A DNA stretch of 64,000 nucleotides from Palsa-360 sp963719875 (lineage in GTDB: Bacteria; Acidobacteriota; Terriglobia; Acidiferrales; UBA7541), in NCBI GenBank assembly GCA_963719875.1, contig CAVRDJ010000003.1, forward strand, positions 1-64,000. The letters are read 5' to 3'. Positions 59,933 to 64,000 of this stretch are shown here, in pieces. The notes under the pieces were generated by a model. It saw only the letters and a list, made by a program, of their open reading frames with translations. It had not been told where the DNA came from and searched no databases. Position 1 is the first letter of the stretch. Each line of letters starts with the position of its first letter. Made by a program: the position numbers and the translations under genes.

Positions 59933-61105
59933 ATGAAGCGGATTTACTTCGACCACAACGCGACGACTCCGATTGCGCCGGAAGTTCTGGCGGCTATGTT
60001 GCCGTACCTCACTGAGGAATACGGCAACGCCAGCTCAATCCACGCGTACGGGCAGAACGCGCGGGGAGCGGTGGAGCAGGCTCGCTCGTCGGTGGCGGCT
60101 CTCGTAGGCGCACGCGCCGCGGATATCATGTTTACCAGCGGAGGCACGGAGTCAAATAACCACGCGATTCTCGGCGCCGTAGCAGCTGCCCCCGGTAAAG
60201 CCAAGCACGTGATTACGTCCGCGATTGAGCACGTTGCCGTACTCGATCCGTGTAGGGCCTTAGCGAAGAATGGCATCGATCTCACCGTTCTGCCGGTGGA
60301 TCACGAGGGACTCGTGAATCCTGAAGATCTCCGCCGCGCCATTCGTCCCGAAACTGTTCTGATCACGCTCATGCTCGCAAATAACGAGATTGGAACGATT
60401 GAGCCCATCGAAGAGATCGGCAAAATTGCCGCCGAGAAGGGAATCGTGTTTCATACCGATGCCGTACAGGCCGCCGGAAAAATCCCTATCGACGTAGAGA
60501 AGCTGGGCGTCGACCAGCTCTCCATTTCCGCGCACAAGTTTTGCGGACCGAAGGGAGTGGGCGCGCTGTACATCCGAAAGGGAACGCAGCTTGGGCCCTT
60601 GATGTACGGCGGGCATTCGGAACGGGATCGCCGTCCGGGAACCGAAGATGTGGCCGCCATCGCCGGCATGGGCAAAGCGGCAGAGCTTGCGCTGAGGGGC
60701 ATGCGTGTGGAGAGCGACCGCATCAGCGGCATGAGAGACCGTTTGGAGCGAGGCCTGCTCGATCGCGTGACGCACTCCTGGGTGAACGGCGCGCGGGCGC
60801 CGCGAGTGCCCAACACGTCTAATTTGACGTTTCCATTTATCGAAGGCGAGGCCATGGTGATCGCGCTGGACCTCAAGGGACTCGCGTGTTCCACCGGAGC
60901 GGCGTGCTCCTCAGGAGCCCTTGAGCCATCGCATGTGCTGATGGCGCTCGGTCTTTCCCCCGAAGACGCGCGCGCCACGCTGCGTCTGAGCCTGGGTCGC
61001 CAGACGACCGAAGCGGAAATCGACTTCGCGCTAGAAACGATTCCCCCCGTAATCGAGCGGCTCCGCCAGCTTTCCCCCACCTACAAGAAGCCTGCAATCG
61101 CGTGA
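59933..61105 (+). CDS. cysteine desulfurase (NifS/IscS family)
   Basis: The 390-aa protein has the PLP lysine in SISAHKFCGPKGVG, the active-site loop CSTGAACSSGALEPSHVLMA with the persulfide-forming cysteine, and the family start YFDHNATTPIAPEVLAAM. It takes sulfur from cysteine. The gene lies 20 bases before mnmA, so its main job here is probably to feed sulfur to tRNA 2-thiouridine synthesis. Which of the IscS or NifS groups it belongs to is not decided. Confidence 0.93.
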   Translation: MKRIYFDHNATTPIAPEVLAAMLPYLTEEYGNASSIHAYGQNARGAVEQARSSVAALVGARAADIMFTSGGTESNNHAILGAVAAAPGKAKHVITSAIEHVAVLDPCRALAKNGIDLTVLPVDHEGLVNPEDLRRAIRPETVLITLMLANNEIGTIEPIEEIGKIAAEKGIVFHTDAVQAAGKIPIDVEKLGVDQLSISAHKFCGPKGVGALYIRKGTQLGPLMYGGHSERDRRPGTEDVAAIAGMGKAAELALRGMRVESDRISGMRDRLERGLLDRVTHSWVNGARAPRVPNTSNLTFPFIEGEAMVIALDLKGLACSTGAACSSGALEPSHVLMALGLSPEDARATLRLSLGRQTTEAEIDFALETIPPVIERLRQLSPTYKKPAIA

Positions 61106-61113
61106 TTTGACGC

Positions 61114-61119
61114 TATACT
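61114..61119 (+). promoter_or_regulatory. possible -10 element TATACT close to the mnmA start
   Basis: TATACT ends 6 bases before the mnmA ATG, in a 20-base gap after the cysteine desulfurase gene. If used, the transcript would start at or very near the ATG and be leaderless. No clear -35 box is seen, so this is tentative. Confidence 0.25.
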
Positions 61120-61125
61120 AGTGAC

Positions 61126-62247
61126 ATGGACTTGAATCCCAATCAGAACCCGATGACCGCCGTTGCCATGAGCGGGGGTGTGGACAGCTCCGCGGTTGCT
61201 GCGATTCTGAAGGGGCGCGGCTTTCCTGTCGTCGGATTGACGATGCAGCTCTGGAACCAGCGGCGTCTGCCCGAGCTCGACCGCGACGGCGCGCACGGCC
61301 AGCGCTGCTGTTCGCTCGATGACGTCTATGACGCCAAGCGGGTGGCGCAACACCTCGGCATGCCTCACTACGTGGTGAATTACGAGCAACGATTTGAGGA
61401 AACCGTGGTGCAGCCTTTTGTTGAAGAGTATCTCTCGGGCCGCACCCCGATTCCGTGCACGATGTGCAACAACCACGTGAAGTTCGATCCGCTGCTCGTG
61501 ACTTCGCGGCAGATCGGCGCAGACCGTCTGGCGACCGGCCACTACGCCCGGATCCGCCAAAATGAGATTACGGGGCGTTATGAATTGCTGCGCGCAGCCG
61601 ACAGCTCCAAGGACCAGACTTATTTTCTGTTCGGCCTCAAGCAGGAACAGATGTCACGCACCGACTTCCCGCTCGGCGAGCTCGACAAGGCCGCGGTTCG
61701 CGAGATCGCCCGCCGCGCCGCGCTTCCGGTGGCGGAAAAGCCTGAGAGCCAGGAAATTTGCTTCGTGCCGTCAGGGAATTACGTCAAGTTCATCGCCGCC
61801 TACCTTGGCGAGCGCGGCGAATCATTGCCAGAGGATGATGGCGACCTGGTCACCACCAGCGGCGAAGTCATTGGCCGCCATCGCGGCGTCCATAATTACA
61901 CTGTGGGGCAGCGCAAGGGGTTGGGCATCGCAACGGGAAAGCCGCTTTACGTGATTGAGCTGGATCGCACCGCGAATCGCGTCGTAGTCGGCGACGACTC
62001 CGATTTGCGCACCAACGTTTGTGAAATACGCGACGTGAATTGGATTTCGTTCGCTGTCCTGGAAGCGCCCGTGCGCGCGACTGTAAAAATTCGCCATCGC
62101 CACGAGCCGGCCGCGGCAACGGTCGAACCCATCGATGCAACTTCCGCGCGCGTTACATTTGACGACCCGCAGCGCGCGATCACGCCGGGGCAAGCCGCAG
62201 TCTGTTATTCGGGAGAAGTGGTCCTCGGTGGAGGATGGATTAGGTGA
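61126..62247 (+). CDS. mnmA: tRNA-specific 2-thiouridylase
   Basis: The 373-aa protein has the PP-loop VAMSGGVDSSAVAAILK, the first catalytic cysteine in PCTMCNNHVKF and the second in EICFVPSGNYVKF, and the GQRKGLGIATGKPLYV segment. It puts the 2-thio group on uridine 34 of Lys, Glu and Gln tRNAs, using sulfur from a desulfurase like the one encoded just upstream. The first 6 residues before the PP-loop region are extra but short. No ribosome-binding site is visible before ATG 61126. Confidence 0.96.
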   Translation: MDLNPNQNPMTAVAMSGGVDSSAVAAILKGRGFPVVGLTMQLWNQRRLPELDRDGAHGQRCCSLDDVYDAKRVAQHLGMPHYVVNYEQRFEETVVQPFVEEYLSGRTPIPCTMCNNHVKFDPLLVTSRQIGADRLATGHYARIRQNEITGRYELLRAADSSKDQTYFLFGLKQEQMSRTDFPLGELDKAAVREIARRAALPVAEKPESQEICFVPSGNYVKFIAAYLGERGESLPEDDGDLVTTSGEVIGRHRGVHNYTVGQRKGLGIATGKPLYVIELDRTANRVVVGDDSDLRTNVCEIRDVNWISFAVLEAPVRATVKIRHRHEPAAATVEPIDATSARVTFDDPQRAITPGQAAVCYSGEVVLGGGWIR

Positions 62248-62252
62248 TGTCC

Positions 62253-62330
62253 GGACAAGTCAGGGGCTAAAGCCCAATATGGCCCACTGCTTATGTCAGG
62301 GCTGAAGCCCTGACCCACAAGCCGCGACCC
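62253..62330. repeat. inverted repeat GTCAGGGCTGAAGCCCTGAC and related unit
   Basis: GTCAGGGCTGAAGCCCTGAC at 62296-62315 is a 20-base hairpin; the upstream AGTCAGGGGCTAAAGCCC forms a second, related stem. It lies between the convergent mnmA and DUF948-like genes. Confidence 0.65.
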
Positions 62331-62369
62331 AAACCGCTTAACGAAGACCTACAACCTGCTACCTACAAC

Positions 62370-62894
62370 CTAAATAAACATTCCTTCATCTTGCTGTTCG
62401 GCAGATGCTTCCACGCGGTCGATGGGGCCGCGTCTCCGCCGGGCAGTCCTGAAAAAATCAATCCCAGCCTGAACGCCGCGCAGCATCGCGGTGGCTTTGA
62501 CCACGGGTCCCCAGACCGTCTGCCGCAGGTGCGATCCCGCTTCTTCCACCGCTTCCATGGCGCCGGTCAGAATATGATCGACGTGGATCAATTGCATGCG
62601 CAGCCGCTCGAGCGCCTCGCTCAGAATTCGATCGACCCTTTGCGCCTCGCCGCGAGCCAGACGGGTGATCTCGGAAGCGTCTGCGATGATCCCGGAGAGG
62701 CGCGGGGAAATATCTTCCACCAAAATCTGAACTCGCGTAATCAGAGGATTCAGCCTGGTATTGAGGTCGGTCACCGTCTGCTCGACCCGCGCGGCGGTGC
62801 GGCGAAGCTGGACGAATAAGGCAATGAGAATGATCGCTTGCAGAACGACTGCAAGCGCCGTCACCACCACGAAATAGGGCATCCAGCTTTCCAT
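62370..62894 (-). CDS. membrane-anchored DUF948-like protein
   Basis: The 174-aa protein has one N-terminal membrane segment (MPYFVVVTALAVVLQAIILI) followed by a long helical region (RVEQTVTDLNTRLNPLITRV, then DISPRLSGIIADASEITRLA). The helices resemble the DUF948 coiled region. The end GVQAGIDFFRTARRRR is basic. It probably faces the cytoplasm as a coiled rod. AAGGAGA precedes ATG. It pairs with the YtxH gene upstream, as in many bacteria; both are linked to envelope stress in some species. Confidence 0.72.
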   Translation of the reverse strand: MESWMPYFVVVTALAVVLQAIILIALFVQLRRTAARVEQTVTDLNTRLNPLITRVQILVEDISPRLSGIIADASEITRLARGEAQRVDRILSEALERLRMQLIHVDHILTGAMEAVEEAGSHLRQTVWGPVVKATAMLRGVQAGIDFFRTARRRRGPIDRVEASAEQQDEGMFI

Positions 62895-62912
62895 TCGTCT
62901 CCTTCGTCGCGA

Positions 62913-63212
62913 TTACTGAGCCGCCTTGGCTTTTTCCCGCTGATAGGCGTCGCGGCCGGCATCGACGGCCGCAGTGATCGTTTCCTTCTGCCGCACGGCA
63001 GCCGTCTTGCTCCGCTCGAGGATGTCCTCGGCCCGCTCGCGCAGTTCCCGCGCTTTGCGCTGGGCGTACTCGCGGCCTTCGTCGGCCTTCTGCGAAAGGA
63101 ATTCCCGCGTTTCCTCACCCGATTTCGGGGCAAACAGAATTCCGACTAGAGCGCCAATTCCGAGTCCCACCAGGAAGAAACTTACTTTCGATCCCGCATT
63201 ATTTTCCGACAT
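62913..63212 (-). CDS. YtxH-domain protein
   Basis: The 99-aa protein has the YtxH pattern: a glycine-rich hydrophobic segment (FFLVGLGIGALVGILFAPKS) directly followed by GEETREFLSQKADEGREYAQ and a long charged coil. AAAGGGG precedes ATG. It is probably a membrane-anchored coiled protein. The gene lies 18 bases before the DUF948-like gene, so the two form an operon. Confidence 0.85.
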   Translation of the reverse strand: MSENNAGSKVSFFLVGLGIGALVGILFAPKSGEETREFLSQKADEGREYAQRKARELRERAEDILERSKTAAVRQKETITAAVDAGRDAYQREKAKAAQ

Positions 63213-63272
63213 GTCGTACCCCTTTCAAGCCTCGAAAGTAGCACAGGGGCCCGTCAGAAGCAATCGGGTGAG

Positions 63273-64000
63273 CTACCGCCTGGGCAATACTGTACCGTTT
63301 GGACCCGTCAGGTGTGTGGATACGCGCTCGGCAAGCCCCCTGGGTACAACCTTCGCGATTTGTTCGATGCTGGCGGAGCGCAGTTGCGCAACGCTTCCGA
63401 AATTCCGCAGCAATTTCTGAGCCGTACGCGGGCCGACACCGGGGATATTCTCCAGACCCGTCTGAATGGTGCGCTTAGCGCGGCGCTGCCGGTGAAAGCC
63501 CACGGCGAAGCGGTGCGTTTCATCACGAATTTGCTGGATCAGATGAAGGATCGGGGAGTGATGCTCCAGCCGGATGGGCTGATCCTCCTGGCCGAGGACA
63601 TAGACTATCTCTTCCTGTTTCGCAATGCTCGCGACAGGTTGATTGATGACCTCGAGCTTTTCGAGAGCCGCCGCAGCCGCGTGGAGCTGGCCGATTCCGC
63701 CGTCGATCAGGATCAGGCCCGGGAATAGTTTCTTTTCTTCCTGCAATCGCCGGTAGCGCCGTTCGACTGTTTCCTTCATGCTCGCGAAATCGTCATTTCC
63801 CCATTCGCCGCGAATGATGAATTTCCGGTAATCGGATTTTTTCATTCGCCCGTCTTCCCAGACGACCATCGAGGCAACCGTGTCCGAGCCCTGCAAGTGC
63901 GAGATATCGAAGCTCTCGATTCGGCGCGGCGGTTCCGGCAGACCGAGCGCCTGTTCCAGCGCCTCGACGATAGCCTTCGAGCTGGGCTTCAGCACGCGAA
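63273..64000 (-). CDS. uvrC: excinuclease ABC subunit C, C-terminal part (5' end outside window)
   Basis: The frame is open to the window edge and gives the last about 242 residues. It shows the RNase H-like endonuclease domain of UvrC (RRIESFDISHLQGSDTVASM, GLILIDGGIGQLHAAAAALE) and the tandem helix-hairpin-helix end (LENIPGVGPRTAQKLLRNFG, SVAQLRSASIEQIAKVVPRG). UvrC makes the two cuts in nucleotide-excision repair. Its N-terminal GIY-YIG domain must lie to the right of this window on the minus strand. Confidence 0.96.
   Translation of the reverse strand, partial: RVLKPSSKAIVEALEQALGLPEPPRRIESFDISHLQGSDTVASMVVWEDGRMKKSDYRKFIIRGEWGNDDFASMKETVERRYRRLQEEKKLFPGLILIDGGIGQLHAAAAALEKLEVINQPVASIAKQEEIVYVLGQEDQPIRLEHHSPILHLIQQIRDETHRFAVGFHRQRRAKRTIQTGLENIPGVGPRTAQKLLRNFGSVAQLRSASIEQIAKVVPRGLAERVSTHLTGPNGTVLPRR

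Noticed and set aside
1..64000. CRISPR array or defence island
   Set aside because: No regularly spaced direct repeats and no cas, restriction or retron genes were seen; the repeats present are isolated inverted repeats.

Overview
The window looks like chromosome from an uncultured or little-studied Acidobacteriota, probably a Terriglobia-like lineage. This is inferred from content, not from a search. The evidence is two acidobacterial-type VWFA-related secreted proteins, a TonB-dependent receptor with an N-terminal carboxypeptidase-like domain, paired Crp/Fnr regulators, a sigma54 regulator with a degenerate receiver, and many short inverted repeats of the 'GCAGGCTTCAGCCTG' kind between genes.

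Bases 1-7153 are the right part of an integrated mobile element. A partial gene and a 340-aa gene of unknown function are followed by a long nested palindrome. Then comes a tightly overlapping run: small protein, VirD4/TraG coupling ATPase, VirB11/TrbB ATPase, RepB-like primase. A tyrosine integrase follows and ends 10 bp before the 5' end of a tRNA-Arg(ACG) gene. No relaxase, mating channel or pilus gene is visible, so the rest must lie to the left or elsewhere.

Bases 7230-14724 carry a small ORFan, two Crp/Fnr regulators, a repeat-bounded stretch, a minus-strand cluster (prepilin peptidase, two tiny membrane-protein candidates, DUF192), a sigma54 enhancer-binding regulator and a VWFA protein. 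Bases 14796-25480 are an accessory stretch: a flavin oxidoreductase, an intact IS4-type insertion sequence with a 9-bp target duplication, a Doc toxin-antitoxin pair, methylmalonate-semialdehyde dehydrogenase, a Gfo/Idh/MocA oxidoreductase, a second VWFA protein, a periplasmic binding protein, a broken PIN toxin with its presumed antitoxin, a DUF2252 protein and a DUF5615/DUF433 pair.

Bases 25480-45125 hold mostly single metabolic and envelope genes: alpha/beta hydrolase, PilZ protein, pyruvate carboxylase, flavoprotein disulfide reductase, alkyladenine glycosylase, UBP zinc finger, DUF5996, TonB receptor, M28 peptidase, TolB-like propeller, and a MetE-like methyltransferase followed by a cytochrome P450.

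Bases 45130-64000 are core-like: heptose epimerase, hypoxanthine phosphoribosyltransferase, ribose-5-phosphate isomerase B, deoxyribose-phosphate aldolase, a GAF/PP2C phosphatase overlapping a frameshifted lysA-like gene, NAD kinase, TlyA, a short-chain prenyl synthase, XseB, a CNNM/CorC protein, two Dpp-type permeases, SAM hydroxide adenosyltransferase, cysteine desulfurase plus MnmA (tRNA thiolation), a DUF948-like protein, YtxH and the C-terminal part of UvrC.

The two points most worth following are the rpiB-deoC pair and the left-hand element. Both rpiB and deoC carry N-terminal extensions that resemble bacterial-microcompartment (EutQ-like and encapsulation-peptide-like) tags, yet no shell gene is in the window. 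The element is a conjugation-type ATPase pair joined to a primase and an integrase, sitting on the 5' side of its tRNA.
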